Source: a virus
Direction: 5' to 3' (one strand)
IMG/VR virus record: IMGVR_UViG_3300048840_000022
Location: 1-48,593 of that record
Length of the DNA stretch: 48,593 bases
Shown: piece by piece, positions 16,299-25,785 of the stretch
Layout of the letters: each line of letters begins with the position of its first letter
How positions within the stretch are numbered: position 1 is the stretch's first letter
Program-made: the position numbers and the translations under genes
The notes under the pieces: generated by a model
The model's database searches: none
The model's input: the letters and a program-made list of their open reading frames with translations, nothing else
Told to the model about the DNA's origin: nothing

Positions 16299-19213
16299 GT
16301 ATTATAGACACAAAGTTCAAAGCTGGAAAGTACCTAATACCTGTAACATTAAATTACAAAGACGATAATCGTATCTGGATGCGATTCAGATATAATAAAA
16401 TATTACTGAATGAAGTAAAAGTAATGGACGGAGCTAGATGGCATCCAGAATCAAAACAATGGCACGTTCCAAATACTCAGCGCAATAGATTCCAATTGGA
16501 ATTTTTACAGAATCGTGATCCATATACACGATATGATGCAGACCTCATTAAAGTTGAGTCTAATAGACCACTCTATGTCCATCAGATAGAGATGGTAGCT
16601 CATGCTTTAACCCGCCATTACTGTATCTTTGCATGTGAAATGGGAACTGGTAAGACTCTTGCTGCTATTGAGGTTCTTGAACACATCCCTGATCTTAACG
16701 ATCAGGACGTGTGGTATATTGGCCCGAAGTCTGGTGTTAGGGCTGTTAACCTAGAACTTCTTAAGTGGCAAGCACAAGTATGCCCAGGCCAGATGCTCAC
16801 ATACGAACGTATGAAAAAGATTATGCGTAACTGGATTAGTGGGATCAAAGCTCCACGAGTCGTAATCTTTGATGAATCCTCTAAACTTAAAACACCCACA
16901 TCGCAGCAATCAGAACTCGCATTGGCACTAGCCAATGGAGTTAGAAATGATTGGGGCGATCAAGGGTATGTAATAGAAATGTCTGGAACGCCCGCCCCTA
17001 AGACTCCACTAGACTGGTGGCAACAATGTATTTCAGGTGACACTTTGATTAAAACAACAAGTGGACTTTTAATGGCAAAAGAAATTGTGGGTAGGCATAC
17101 TTTCATAGAAATTAATGGCAAAGTAATTAATACAGATGGTACTTTTGTAACTGGTACAAAACAATTGCACAGGGTTACAACAGAAGAAGGGTATTCTATA
17201 CGAGCTACCGATGGCCATATGTTCCTAGTTGACTATGATGGTCTAAGATTTTGGAAATTTTTAAAAGATATAGGTGTAGGTGACACTTTAGTAATTAACG
17301 ATGTTGTAAATAATCATTGGGATGGTATTGGTACAGAGGATGATGGCTATATTTTAGGGGTACTTTTTGGTGATGGCAATGTTTACCGTAAAGGTTGTGG
17401 TAGACTTAAATTCTTTGAAGATGATGGTGATATTTTTCATGAGATTTTACGAATCATTGTTGATGCTAGCATAACAACTGGTTATCATCATAAAGTAATT
17501 ACCAGTAAGTATCTTAACGGTCTAATCAAAGAATACGGAATAGATTCTAAGAAAGTTATAAGTTTAGATATGATGAAAGCATCTAGTGATTTTATTAAAG
17601 GATTCTTAAGAGGAGTGTTTGATGCTGATGGATCAGTAGAGCAAACAAGATTACGCATAACATTAACACAAACAGATAGACACAATATTGAGAAAATACA
17701 GTTAATGTTACAGTGTATCGGTATATATTCTAAAATATACAAAAAACCAGCGCCAAAAGGCACAATTAATGGTAGTAAACCAACCAACAAATTAGTGATA
17801 ACTAATCAATATGCTAAGAAATATTTTGAATTGGTTGGCTTCAAGCACCATATAAAATATAAAAAATTATATGAACGAGTACAAAATAAACACCATTGGG
17901 AAACAGTGCCGTTGGCTAACATTGAAAGCATTACTAAGGATACTATTGAAACTGTTTATGACATCACGGTACCGAAAGAGCATTGCTTTAGCGCCAATGG
18001 AATAGTAGTCCATAACTGTGAGGTTGCATGTCCTGGTTTTATCAAGGAAGGAAATATCCATAAATTCCGGAACCGATTAGCCATCGTCGAAGAACGTGAG
18101 AACCAAATTACTGGTGGCAAATATCCTTACATTGTGGGCTGGCGTGATTCGGTAGACCGATGTGAAAAGTGTGGTAAGTTAAAGAGTGATCCAGACCACG
18201 ATGCTAAGAATCTTGGTGATCCAGATTGGCATAGTTTTACACCATGCATAAATGAGGTTGCCAAGTTATATGAGCGAATGAATGGACTAGTGTTAGTACA
18301 GTTCAAGAAGGATTGTATGGATCTACCAGACAAGCAGTATAAGATTATTCAACTAAGACCAAGTCCTGATACACTTAGAACTGCATTACTAATTAAGAAG
18401 ACCGCTGGACGCGCAATAGAGGTATTAACACTCTGTCGTGAACTTAGTGATGGATTCCAGTACACTGAGATTGAGACTGGTATTGATATTGAATGCCCTC
18501 GTTGCCTTGGTACAAAGACTGTAACTGTAAAACAACCAGTTGGAGAGTTAGATCTATATGGTCCAAATGTAGGTACTATAGAATATGAGGATGTTGAGAT
18601 TGTTTGTGATAACTGTTCTGGCCTAGGGCTTGTTGCACAGTATGCAAGGTCTATGGATGAGGTACCAACACCAAAGGACGATCAACTAATTGAAGATTTA
18701 CGCGATCATGAGGAAGTAGGAAGACTTATAGTGTGGGGTGGTTTTACTGGTACTGTAGATAGGATTGTAACTATCTGCCATAAAGAAGGTTGGTCAGTCT
18801 TACGTGTAGATGGTCGTGGATATGTGGGTACAGACTTCCAAGGCAATCCAATTGATGATACTGAATTGCTTATAGCTATGGATAACTCACACCCAAGACA
18901 GTCTGAATTACTTGAGAAGCATAAGCGACTTTGCTTTGTTGGGCATCCAAAGGCCGGTGGCATGGCATTAACATTAACAGCCAGTCCGACTGAAATATTC
19001 TATAGCAATGACTTTGCTGGTGAAGCTAGGATGCAAGCAGAAGATAGATTTCATAGAGGTGGAATGGATACTAATCGTGGCGCAACAATTATTGATTATT
19101 TCCACCTACCAACTGACAAGTATGTTCACACTAATTTAATGATAAAAAAGAATTTACAAAATATTTCTATGGGTGATTTAAATGACGTATTTAAGGAGAT
19201 GGGTAATGTATAA
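16295..19213 (+). CDS. SF2 (SNF2-like) helicase interrupted by an intein
   Basis: A 972-residue precursor. The extein is a DEAD/SNF2-type helicase of 642 residues: Walker A EMGTGKT (115-121), motif II FDESSK (192-197), motif III MSGTPAP (229-235), and C-terminal motifs V/VI ending in QAEDRFHRGGMD. It also has zinc elements (CEKC; a CPRC...CDNC DnaJ-like pair). An intein is inserted after DWWQQ at residue 245 and ends VHN at 574, with Cys575 as the first C-extein residue. After splicing it should be an ATP-driven DNA translocase for replication or recombination. The start overlaps the preceding gene by 4 bp, with GAGGAG upstream. Confidence 0.9.
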   Translation: MSIIDTKFKAGKYLIPVTLNYKDDNRIWMRFRYNKILLNEVKVMDGARWHPESKQWHVPNTQRNRFQLEFLQNRDPYTRYDADLIKVESNRPLYVHQIEMVAHALTRHYCIFACEMGTGKTLAAIEVLEHIPDLNDQDVWYIGPKSGVRAVNLELLKWQAQVCPGQMLTYERMKKIMRNWISGIKAPRVVIFDESSKLKTPTSQQSELALALANGVRNDWGDQGYVIEMSGTPAPKTPLDWWQQCISGDTLIKTTSGLLMAKEIVGRHTFIEINGKVINTDGTFVTGTKQLHRVTTEEGYSIRATDGHMFLVDYDGLRFWKFLKDIGVGDTLVINDVVNNHWDGIGTEDDGYILGVLFGDGNVYRKGCGRLKFFEDDGDIFHEILRIIVDASITTGYHHKVITSKYLNGLIKEYGIDSKKVISLDMMKASSDFIKGFLRGVFDADGSVEQTRLRITLTQTDRHNIEKIQLMLQCIGIYSKIYKKPAPKGTINGSKPTNKLVITNQYAKKYFELVGFKHHIKYKKLYERVQNKHHWETVPLANIESITKDTIETVYDITVPKEHCFSANGIVVHNCEVACPGFIKEGNIHKFRNRLAIVEERENQITGGKYPYIVGWRDSVDRCEKCGKLKSDPDHDAKNLGDPDWHSFTPCINEVAKLYERMNGLVLVQFKKDCMDLPDKQYKIIQLRPSPDTLRTALLIKKTAGRAIEVLTLCRELSDGFQYTEIETGIDIECPRCLGTKTVTVKQPVGELDLYGPNVGTIEYEDVEIVCDNCSGLGLVAQYARSMDEVPTPKDDQLIEDLRDHEEVGRLIVWGGFTGTVDRIVTICHKEGWSVLRVDGRGYVGTDFQGNPIDDTELLIAMDNSHPRQSELLEKHKRLCFVGHPKAGGMALTLTASPTEIFYSNDFAGEARMQAEDRFHRGGMDTNRGATIIDYFHLPTDKYVHTNLMIKKNLQNISMGDLNDVFKEMGNV
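17027..18016 (+). mobile_element. Intein with LAGLIDADG homing endonuclease domain
   Basis: 330 residues in frame inside the helicase. Block A is CISGDTLIKT with Cys1; block B is YSIRATDGHMF with the TxxH-like His; the C-terminal blocks are TVYDITVPKEHCFSANGIVVHN with terminal Asn and a following Cys nucleophile. Between them lie two LAGLIDADG helices, ILGVLFGDGNV and FLRGVFDADGS, so the homing endonuclease looks intact. All residues needed for standard class 1 splicing are present. Confidence 0.93.
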
Positions 19214-19652
19214 AAAAGAACTACCACATGCTGTAAGAGTTGGACAAGTTAAAAGGATTCTAAAATCCGGATTAACGGTGCCATTAAAAGATATTGCAAA
19301 AGAGTGGGGATTTACTATACGTCAGATTAGTAGTATGCAGCCGGGTGCATCAAAAGAATATGCAAAAGAAATTCCACCATCAGCATATACATATACTGCT
19401 GAAGAATATGAAAGCACACCAATAATATTTTATCCGAGTGGAAAAGCTCCAATTGATCGTGATAATCCAGCGGCTGTACGAGAGTTTATTATAGTTACAA
19501 TCCATCAAGCTATAACAAAAGTATGTTCGGAATTTGATATCAAGGATGTATTTGATGATAATCAAGATCATCTTATTACAGCACTCTATGATAGTGTATA
19601 TGCGAGTGAGCTTTCATTGGCCAAACTTATAAGTGAAAATAGGAAAGGATAA
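19206..19652 (+). CDS. Unknown protein with possible helix-turn-helix (148 aa)
   Basis: ATG 19206 is preferred because AAGGAG lies at 19193-19198; an in-frame ATG at 19182 lacks a site. The N-terminal LKDIAKEWGFTIRQISSMQ segment looks like a helix-turn-helix; the rest is mixed alpha/beta with no catalytic motif. It lies between the helicase and a ParB-like gene, and may be a DNA-binding accessory. Confidence 0.6.
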   Translation: MYKKELPHAVRVGQVKRILKSGLTVPLKDIAKEWGFTIRQISSMQPGASKEYAKEIPPSAYTYTAEEYESTPIIFYPSGKAPIDRDNPAAVREFIIVTIHQAITKVCSEFDIKDVFDDNQDHLITALYDSVYASELSLAKLISENRKG

Positions 19653-19657
19653 TTATA

Positions 19658-20497
19658 ATGACTACAGATTCTTCAGCTGTATTAGATGTGCTACTTACAG
19701 ATATCCACGCTGATATAGACTTTAACTGTCGTGGTGTGATTGCTCCAATCGATGTTGTTGATTTAGCAAGATCAATTGATAACCAAGGCCTAATTCAGCC
19801 CGTAGTAATTTCACCATACGATGAAGATAAGCAAAAGGAAACTGGCTTTAAGTATCTACTCATTGCGGGTTATCGTAGGTATAAAGCACATCAGGTTCTT
19901 GAACGTAAAGATATTAAATCTATAGTACGTGAAGGACTCAATGAGACAAGTGCAAGGATTTTAAATCTTGCAGAAAACTTAGATAGAGAAGACCTTAATA
20001 TTTTACAAGAGGCTAAGGCTATCAGTCGCCTTAAAGAGCTAAACGTAACAGAAATGGATACTGCAAAGGAACTCAATAAGTCACGTGGTTGGGTACAGGT
20101 TCGTTTTATGTTACTAGATTTACCTAATGAAATTCAGCAGGAAGCTGCCGCAGGATTCTTAACACAGACAGACATACGTTCATTATATAGTCTAGGTACA
20201 CGCGACGAAAGGCTAGGGGCGGCAAAGAGGATTAAGGAAGCAAAACAAAGAGGCCAGAACAAAATCAGTAAAGCTGTTGCAGTGGTTAAAAAGAAGAGCG
20301 ACAAACGTGTAAGAAAACGGCCAGAAATTTTCAGTATGATGGAACATGCAAGTGGTATAATTGGAAATGGATTATACTCACGCGCGTTTGCATGGTGTGC
20401 GGGAGAAATTAGTGACCATGAGTTCCTAATGGATATTAAAATCAAGGCAGAATCTGATGGTCTAGTCTATGAGATCCCTGCTGATGGAGACTATTAA
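19658..20497 (+). CDS. ParB/RepB/Spo0J-like protein (copy 2)
   Basis: A 279-residue protein with a ParB N-terminal domain: LARSIDNQGLIQPVVISPYD, LLIAGYRRYKAHQ (the GERR-type nucleotide box) and LAENLDREDLNILQEAKAI, followed by a helix-turn-helix (TAKELNKSRGWVQVRFMLL). It is closer to the canonical ParB pattern than copy 1. Its stop overlaps the next start (TAATG). It likely binds DNA as a phage partition or regulatory factor. Confidence 0.85.
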   Translation: MTTDSSAVLDVLLTDIHADIDFNCRGVIAPIDVVDLARSIDNQGLIQPVVISPYDEDKQKETGFKYLLIAGYRRYKAHQVLERKDIKSIVREGLNETSARILNLAENLDREDLNILQEAKAISRLKELNVTEMDTAKELNKSRGWVQVRFMLLDLPNEIQQEAAAGFLTQTDIRSLYSLGTRDERLGAAKRIKEAKQRGQNKISKAVAVVKKKSDKRVRKRPEIFSMMEHASGIIGNGLYSRAFAWCAGEISDHEFLMDIKIKAESDGLVYEIPADGDY

Positions 20498-21195
20498 TGC
20501 AAGCGTCATTTAGTTATCCTGGTGGTAAGGCGACTATAAGAAACACTATACTTGAATATATCCCACAAGAGGGGATAAAGTATATTGAACCATTCGCGGG
20601 TCGGGGTAATATGTTTTTTAGCGTAAAAGATAATTGTAGCTTTGAGGAATGGCAATTAAATGACCTCGCAACATATAAATTTCTTAAGGCATTACGTGAT
20701 ACTGATTTACGGGATCTTAAGTTATTAGACTTTGAATCTCTTAGATATAAGGCAGATCAATTTGACCCAATTGCTTTAATTCTTGAACCACATATAACTG
20801 TAATGGGTAAAGGTTATAATCATGGTCATAGATATGGTAAAGAGTGTAATCAATCTTTTATAGATAATTGCTATGCAGCACAGGATGCATTAAAAGATGT
20901 ATTAATAACACAGATATCCTGGGAACAATTAGAGTATACTAAAGATTGTTTTGTATACTTTGATCCGCCATATATTGATACTAGCAGTTTGCCTTACAGT
21001 AATATTAATCATATTGAACTTCTTGAGTTTTTAACATCGGCAAATTTTGATTGGTTATTGTCTGGTTACTATAGTGATTTATATATTGGTTACTTGGGTA
21101 AACCAATTAAAACCATAGAAAAAAGGGCTGATATGTCTAACTATAATAAAAATGGATTAGACTATAGGCAAGAGTACCTGTGGAGTAATTTTTAA
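20497..21195 (+). CDS. dam: DNA adenine methylase (D12 class), second copy
   Basis: A 232-residue D12-type methyltransferase. It has FSYPGGKATIRN (5-16), YIEPFAGRGNMF (32-43) and FVYFDPPYIDTS (DPPY catalytic motif near 160). It is shorter than the copy at 7893-8774 and clearly divergent, so the two probably recognise different targets or arose by separate acquisition. Coupled to the ParB gene upstream and the zinc ribbon downstream by TAATG overlaps. Confidence 0.88.
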   Translation: MQASFSYPGGKATIRNTILEYIPQEGIKYIEPFAGRGNMFFSVKDNCSFEEWQLNDLATYKFLKALRDTDLRDLKLLDFESLRYKADQFDPIALILEPHITVMGKGYNHGHRYGKECNQSFIDNCYAAQDALKDVLITQISWEQLEYTKDCFVYFDPPYIDTSSLPYSNINHIELLEFLTSANFDWLLSGYYSDLYIGYLGKPIKTIEKRADMSNYNKNGLDYRQEYLWSNF

Positions 21196-21413
21196 TGGTT
21201 ACAATTGAAATGGTAAATGACACTGATGTGTTGCTTTGTCCAGGTTGTAACACGAAGTGCAATATAAATGTTAAGACAATTGCAACAATGAATAGGTCAG
21301 AAGCAATAGTACAATGTCCAAACTGTAAAAGATATAACCATATTATTACGATTGTCGAGATCAAATTATACCGACAGATACGAGAGGTTAAGCATGAGCA
21401 AACTTTACTATGA
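21195..21413 (+). CDS. Zinc-ribbon protein (72 aa)
   Basis: Two knuckles, CPGC and CPNC, 25 residues apart form a classic zinc ribbon; the C-terminal part is basic. It overlaps the DNA polymerase gene by about 20 bp. It may be a nucleic-acid-binding adaptor; function is unknown. Confidence 0.65.
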   Translation: MVTIEMVNDTDVLLCPGCNTKCNINVKTIATMNRSEAIVQCPNCKRYNHIITIVEIKLYRQIREVKHEQTLL

Positions 21414-23754
21414 TACTGAAACTTGCGGATTTCATGGACCAATAGTTTTAATACAGTATGCATATGATGAGGATCCTGATATAGATTTATGGTGTCCGTG
21501 GACTGAACCAATCTATAAGACAATTGAACTTATTGAAGAGTTTATGGATAATACTAATGTCGGATTCAATTTAGCTTTTGACCATTTTCATCTATGTCAA
21601 ATGTATACTACACTATTAATAATGAGTAATAGTAAAGAAGAACTAGGTGATTGTTTAGAAGAATATGCTGAGAAGGAGGCACAAGGTAGATTTGGTCCAT
21701 GCCTAAAACCACATGGAGCATTCGATGTTATGTTACATGCAAGAAAAACAGAATACCAATCAACCATGGACCGTAATGATATACGTGTCAAAAGGATTCC
21801 TACGCCATTAGCTTGGCAGGTTGCATCTGAACTTGATCAGAGAATCCCACTCAAAGATGTTTACTTCGCTAGAAGAAAAGACACTAGTATAAGGTGGCAG
21901 GTTAAAGATATTGAAAATGATATAGGAGAAATTAATCCAGACTTTAAAGATATTTTACTTAAGTTTGCGCCAAGTAGTGCGTTAAAGGCATTAGCATATG
22001 ATGCACTTGGTATCGAGAAAGATGACATATTACTCTTTGCTGATGTAGAAGTTAATGAAGCCTGGAGGCCAGATGAAGTTGGCTATGCACCATTCTACCC
22101 ACACAGTAACTGGCCAGAAGTAATAAGACCACATATTAATCATTGGGCATATAATAAATTAGCAAGGAAGTATGCCTCTGATGATGTGAGATATACTAGA
22201 GCGTTATATAAATATTTCTCAGCGAAGGCTGCTGATTTAACAGATCAAGAAGCAAGAAAGTATTCGCAGGGATTATTGGATCATGATGTTAAAGACTTAC
22301 AAACAGACGATGACGATTCAGTTTTGGCTTGTATGGTTGGTGCTGTTAGATGGCGTGGTTATGCTATTAATATTCCAGACATACAACAATTAAAAGATTC
22401 AGCGCAACAGTCATTAGATAATTTAAAATATAATTATAACTCAGTGGCTGTTATAAAGAAATACCTTAAAGAAGTTATGTCTCAAACAGAATCACTTGTA
22501 CTAAAAGATTCTACAAAAGCAGTTATACTTGAGAATATAGCTAAATGGCGTATAGCTGAGACATGTGTATGCTGTGGCATGGAAGAAAACTGTCCTAAGT
22601 GTAGGGGAGAAGGATTAATTGAACTAGAAGAACCTCATCCTGCAGCTATAAGGGCAAGGGAGATTCTCAATGCAAGACATGCTAAAAAAGAAATTGAACT
22701 TTACGATAAGCTTCTTACAGCTGGTAGGTTCCATGCAAGTTTTAAAGTTATTGGTACTCTTAGCTCCAGGATGTCTGGCGCTGATGGTCTTAATCCCCAG
22801 GGCATTAAACGGGATAACAACGTTAGAAGATGTTTTCCTTTGGCCGACAACGGTTTGGTACTTTGTGGTGGTGACTTTGCGGGTTTTGAAGTCGTACTCA
22901 TTGATGCCGTATATGGAGATCCACTGCTTAGGGAAGACCTTAAATCTGGTAAGAAGATTCATTCACTGTTTGGACAATATCTTTTCCCAACAATGACTTA
23001 TGATGAGATTTGTGAATCAAAAGGCGCAGATGATCCATGGCAGGATTATTATACACGTAGCAAAAATGGTGTGTTTGCTCTATGTTATGGTGGTGAAGCC
23101 TACACACTTTCAAATAGGGTGGGTGTATCAGAAGAAATTGCAGATAGTGCCTATAAGAAATTCGTAAAGAAATATAAGAAGTTTGGTGAGGAACGCCGAC
23201 GATACTTTGATATGTTTTGTTCTATGCGACAACCAAATGGTCTTGGTACTAAGGTTGAATGGCATGAACCATCAGAATATATCGAAAGTATATTTGGATT
23301 TCGTAGGTACTTTTCTCTTGAGAATAGAATTTGTGAAGCACTATATTCAATAGCTGAAGATCCTCCTAAATCTTGGTTAGACATTAAGATACAAGTAGTG
23401 AGAAGAGACAGAGCGCAGACAGCTTGTGGTGCTGTTCGCTCTGCATTATTTGCGGCAGCATTTGCAGCACAGGCCTCTAATATGCGTGCGGCAGGTAATC
23501 ATGTTATCCAATCATCAGGCGCACAGATAAATAAAGCTCTCCAAAGAAACATATGGGATATCCAACCAGAAGGTATTAATGCATGGCGTGTTCAGCCAAT
23601 GAATATTCATGATGAAATAATGTGTCCAGCTCATCCTGATTGTCTCGATCAACTGAAGGCAGTAGTGGATGCGCTTATTGTGGAATATAGTGTAAAGGTT
23701 CCACTTATAGAGATCGATTGGAGCAATAGGATAAACTCATGGGCCGACAAATAA
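21394..23754 (+). CDS. Family A DNA polymerase (Pol I-like)
   Basis: ATG 21394 follows GAGAGG and is preferred over an upstream alternative start at 21352. The 786-residue protein starts with a 3'-5' exonuclease domain (YYDTET, D7/E9; VGFNLAFDHFH) and has a zinc insertion (CVCC...CPKC). The polymerase domain has motif A GGDFAGFEVVLID (D494), motif B RSKNGVFALCYGG (K-x3-F-x3-YG) and motif C NIHDEI (H739-D740-E741). It is the phage replicative polymerase. No 5'-nuclease domain is fused. It overlaps the next gene by 16 bp. Confidence 0.92.
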   Translation: MSKLYYDTETCGFHGPIVLIQYAYDEDPDIDLWCPWTEPIYKTIELIEEFMDNTNVGFNLAFDHFHLCQMYTTLLIMSNSKEELGDCLEEYAEKEAQGRFGPCLKPHGAFDVMLHARKTEYQSTMDRNDIRVKRIPTPLAWQVASELDQRIPLKDVYFARRKDTSIRWQVKDIENDIGEINPDFKDILLKFAPSSALKALAYDALGIEKDDILLFADVEVNEAWRPDEVGYAPFYPHSNWPEVIRPHINHWAYNKLARKYASDDVRYTRALYKYFSAKAADLTDQEARKYSQGLLDHDVKDLQTDDDDSVLACMVGAVRWRGYAINIPDIQQLKDSAQQSLDNLKYNYNSVAVIKKYLKEVMSQTESLVLKDSTKAVILENIAKWRIAETCVCCGMEENCPKCRGEGLIELEEPHPAAIRAREILNARHAKKEIELYDKLLTAGRFHASFKVIGTLSSRMSGADGLNPQGIKRDNNVRRCFPLADNGLVLCGGDFAGFEVVLIDAVYGDPLLREDLKSGKKIHSLFGQYLFPTMTYDEICESKGADDPWQDYYTRSKNGVFALCYGGEAYTLSNRVGVSEEIADSAYKKFVKKYKKFGEERRRYFDMFCSMRQPNGLGTKVEWHEPSEYIESIFGFRRYFSLENRICEALYSIAEDPPKSWLDIKIQVVRRDRAQTACGAVRSALFAAAFAAQASNMRAAGNHVIQSSGAQINKALQRNIWDIQPEGINAWRVQPMNIHDEIMCPAHPDCLDQLKAVVDALIVEYSVKVPLIEIDWSNRINSWADK

Positions 23755-24155
23755 TTAAACAGATTCATGAGATCAAAAACGATCTACATGATAAGCTAAA
23801 AAGTATTAGATGTTTACAACGTATTGTAGATGGTGATGCATTTATTAATGCGTGGAAATCTGCTAATGATACTGGTAAACTAGCAGCACAAGTTATTATT
23901 GAATGGAACGATAGAGATGAACTATTAAAATGGGTGGCCAGGTATAGGACTCAACAGTTGGGTGAACTAGGTGTTCGCGCACTGCAAAAGATTGCAAGTA
24001 GGTTACACATACAAAACTATGCGAGGTTAAGCAAGGTACATTTATTATCATCCATCGTAGCAAAGGAGAAAAAGTATGAAGAAGGAAGATATGTTATTAC
24101 AGATGGCGGAATTGTTGAAGATAATGAACCCAATGATTGTGAAATCAAAGGTTAA
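23739..24155 (+). CDS. Protein with C-terminal Rho-N/SAP-like domain (138 aa)
   Basis: Residues 70-112 (LGELGVRALQKIASRLHIQN then YARLSKVHLLSSIV) match the helix-extended-loop-helix pattern of Rho N-terminal/SAP domains that bind nucleic acid. The N-terminal part is helical and charged. It overlaps the DNA polymerase gene upstream and the following gene by 80 bp. It may be a replication accessory. Confidence 0.6.
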   Translation: MGRQIIKQIHEIKNDLHDKLKSIRCLQRIVDGDAFINAWKSANDTGKLAAQVIIEWNDRDELLKWVARYRTQQLGELGVRALQKIASRLHIQNYARLSKVHLLSSIVAKEKKYEEGRYVITDGGIVEDNEPNDCEIKG

Positions 24156-24453
24156 TGAGAACAAAGTAAGACAGTCAGAGGAACGGACATATGAACAGGT
24201 TAAAGAAGCATACAAGTGGGTTAAAGGATTATTTGATCGTGAGTATTTAGAAGTGCTTAAGATCTATAAGTTACAGAGTCCAGAGGCCTGGGCAATGTAT
24301 GAACACATGGATGCTGAGGGTTTTAGAGAAGTAAAACTACTTAACGAAAAGCTAGGAGTCTTACGGAAAAGTATTAATAGTAGTAAACGTCCTTCATATT
24401 TTAAAAAGAAAGGTGCAAAGAAACATGGGAATGAATCAAACAGAACAGCGTGA
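24076..24453 (+). CDS. Helical, basic unknown protein (125 aa)
   Basis: AAAGGAGAAAAAGT lies before ATG 24076. The product is mostly helical with a Lys-rich tail (KRPSYFKKKGAKKHG), consistent with nucleic acid binding. The 80-bp overlap with the previous gene is unusually long, so an internal start is possible. No family is recognised. Confidence 0.55.
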   Translation: MKKEDMLLQMAELLKIMNPMIVKSKVNENKVRQSEERTYEQVKEAYKWVKGLFDREYLEVLKIYKLQSPEAWAMYEHMDAEGFREVKLLNEKLGVLRKSINSSKRPSYFKKKGAKKHGNESNRTA

Positions 24454-24760
24454 TTTCGATAATCTTAAGAAGCGTTGTAGAAAAATTGAAAAGGATCATA
24501 AAGAACTACAAAGTGTTTTACACTTCTTTATAAGAAATTACGCACGATTAGAAACTATGTTAAAGTTGCTGGCGAATGGCGACAGTGAACTTGTAAAAAA
24601 TATTTATAAGAAAATGGAGGTAGCACAAAATGGTAACGAAGCCGCAGAAATTGCAGAAAGACTCCTGTCAGAAGCCCATAAGTCTAACACTGATCCGGTC
24701 AATACTGAGGGAGAGTGTATTCAACCCGAAGAAACCGGGACCGATGAAAGTAATAGCTGA
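24425..24760 (+). CDS. Coiled-coil-like unknown protein (111 aa)
   Basis: Starts MGMNQTEQRDFDNLKKRCRK; heptad-like helices over the first 80 residues, acidic C-terminus. ATG 24425 is chosen over GTG 24413. It overlaps both neighbours. Function is unknown. Confidence 0.5.
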   Translation: MGMNQTEQRDFDNLKKRCRKIEKDHKELQSVLHFFIRNYARLETMLKLLANGDSELVKNIYKKMEVAQNGNEAAEIAERLLSEAHKSNTDPVNTEGECIQPEETGTDESNS

Positions 24761-24896
24761 TAATGGAAATATTGAATATTATCAGATACGCGCAATTGAA
24801 TTAATAACTACCGCAAAGGATGCGGGAGATAGTCGGGAACTATTGTTAAAGCAAGCTATTGGATTATTGGCACTAGCCATTGCTAATGGGAAATAA
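24630..24896 (+). CDS. Small unknown protein (88 aa, or 50 aa from ATG 24744)
   Basis: GGAGG at 24615 stands nine bases before ATG 24630, giving 88 residues, the first 38 of which overlap the preceding gene. ATG 24744 would give a compact 50-residue helical protein (MKVIADNGNIEYYQIRAIEL) with no clear site. The C-terminal half is the more protein-like. Function is unknown. Confidence 0.5.
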   Translation: MVTKPQKLQKDSCQKPISLTLIRSILRESVFNPKKPGPMKVIADNGNIEYYQIRAIELITTAKDAGDSRELLLKQAIGLLALAIANGK

Positions 24897-24897
24897 T

Positions 24898-25248
24898 ATG
24901 GAGCAGCCTCACTCCAAACATATTGAAAGACCAGAAGCAAAAATCCAAAGGGCCATCATGGATATGATGACTTTGCGTGGTTGGTGGTGTAAGCAGACAC
25001 ATGGTAATGCTTATACAGAAGGGTGGCCTGATTTCTTTTCTTGTCACTACAGCTACGGACAAAGGTGGGTAGAAGTAAAACTACCTAATATGAAAGGCAG
25101 TCATTTTACCTCGGCACAGTTAAGAGATTTTCCAGAGTTCATGGCACATGGATCTGGTGTATGGATTTTAACTGCTGCATCTGAGGGTGAATATCAGAAA
25201 TTGTTTGAGCCACCTAATTGGTGGAAATATTTGGACGTTATGAAATGA
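24898..25248 (+). CDS. VRR-NUC nuclease
   Basis: A 116-residue PD-(D/E)xK nuclease of the VRR-NUC type: E13 in ERPEAKIQRAI, then EGWPDFF (D45) and RWVEVKLP (E59, K61), followed by QLRDFPEFMAHGSGVWILT. Phage VRR-NUC proteins act as Holliday junction or structure-specific nucleases. ATG 24898 is used; an upstream TTG frame extension is not needed. Confidence 0.85.
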   Translation: MEQPHSKHIERPEAKIQRAIMDMMTLRGWWCKQTHGNAYTEGWPDFFSCHYSYGQRWVEVKLPNMKGSHFTSAQLRDFPEFMAHGSGVWILTAASEGEYQKLFEPPNWWKYLDVMK

Positions 25249-25249
25249 A

Positions 25250-25285
25250 CCTCAGTAGAGGGTATTGTAAATTTTATAACTGAGG
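25250..25285 (+). promoter_or_regulatory. Hairpin touching the ribosome site of the NYN gene
   Basis: CCTCAGT (25250-25256) pairs with ACTGAGG (25279-25285); the last G residues belong to the GAGGAG ribosome site of the gene at 25293. The stem could lower translation or be a processing site. Confidence 0.45.
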
Positions 25286-25292
25286 AGATAAG

Positions 25293-25784
25293 ATGAAAAA
25301 AGTTGCAATATTTGTTGATGTCTCTAATCTTTACTATTGTATTGGTAAGAGATATGAAGCACGAAAACTTGACTACCGAAAATATTCAGACCTGTGTCAA
25401 ACTGATTTTGGTGAGGTATACCAAGCCTATGCTTATGGTAGTTACTCTGGTGATAAAGCTAATAGTTTTATTAGCTTCTTGAAAAAGATTAATTTTACAT
25501 GTAAGTTCAAGGAGCGTGGAGAAGATAAGTATAGGGCCAATTGGAATGCTGCAATAGCTGTAGACGTTGTTAATATCGTAGATAGAGTTGATACTGTGAT
25601 TCTAGGATCAGCTGACCCTAACCTTCTACCAGTTATAGAATGGGCCAAGGCCAAGGGCGTATCTGTAATAATTATTGCGTCAAATATAAACCATATTTTA
25701 AAGCAAGCATGTAATCAGTTTATAGAAATACCTGAAGAACTGCTTGAGGATGAAAAGGAAGTTGTTCAAGAACCGGGGGAATGA
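25293..25784 (+). CDS. NYN/PIN-like domain protein (LabA/DUF88 type)
   Basis: A 163-residue protein with the NYN nuclease-fold signature: VAIFVDVSNLYY (metal Asp9 and Asn) near the start, a central AIAVDVV, and VILGSADPNLLPVIEWAKAK where the SxDxDF-like box is degenerate (GSADPN). Relatives are ribonucleases of the PIN fold. The altered second acidic box makes activity uncertain. The acidic tail ends at 25784, where ATGA of a possible start follows. Confidence 0.78.
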   Translation: MKKVAIFVDVSNLYYCIGKRYEARKLDYRKYSDLCQTDFGEVYQAYAYGSYSGDKANSFISFLKKINFTCKFKERGEDKYRANWNAAIAVDVVNIVDRVDTVILGSADPNLLPVIEWAKAKGVSVIIIASNINHILKQACNQFIEIPEELLEDEKEVVQEPGE

Positions 25785-25785
25785 A

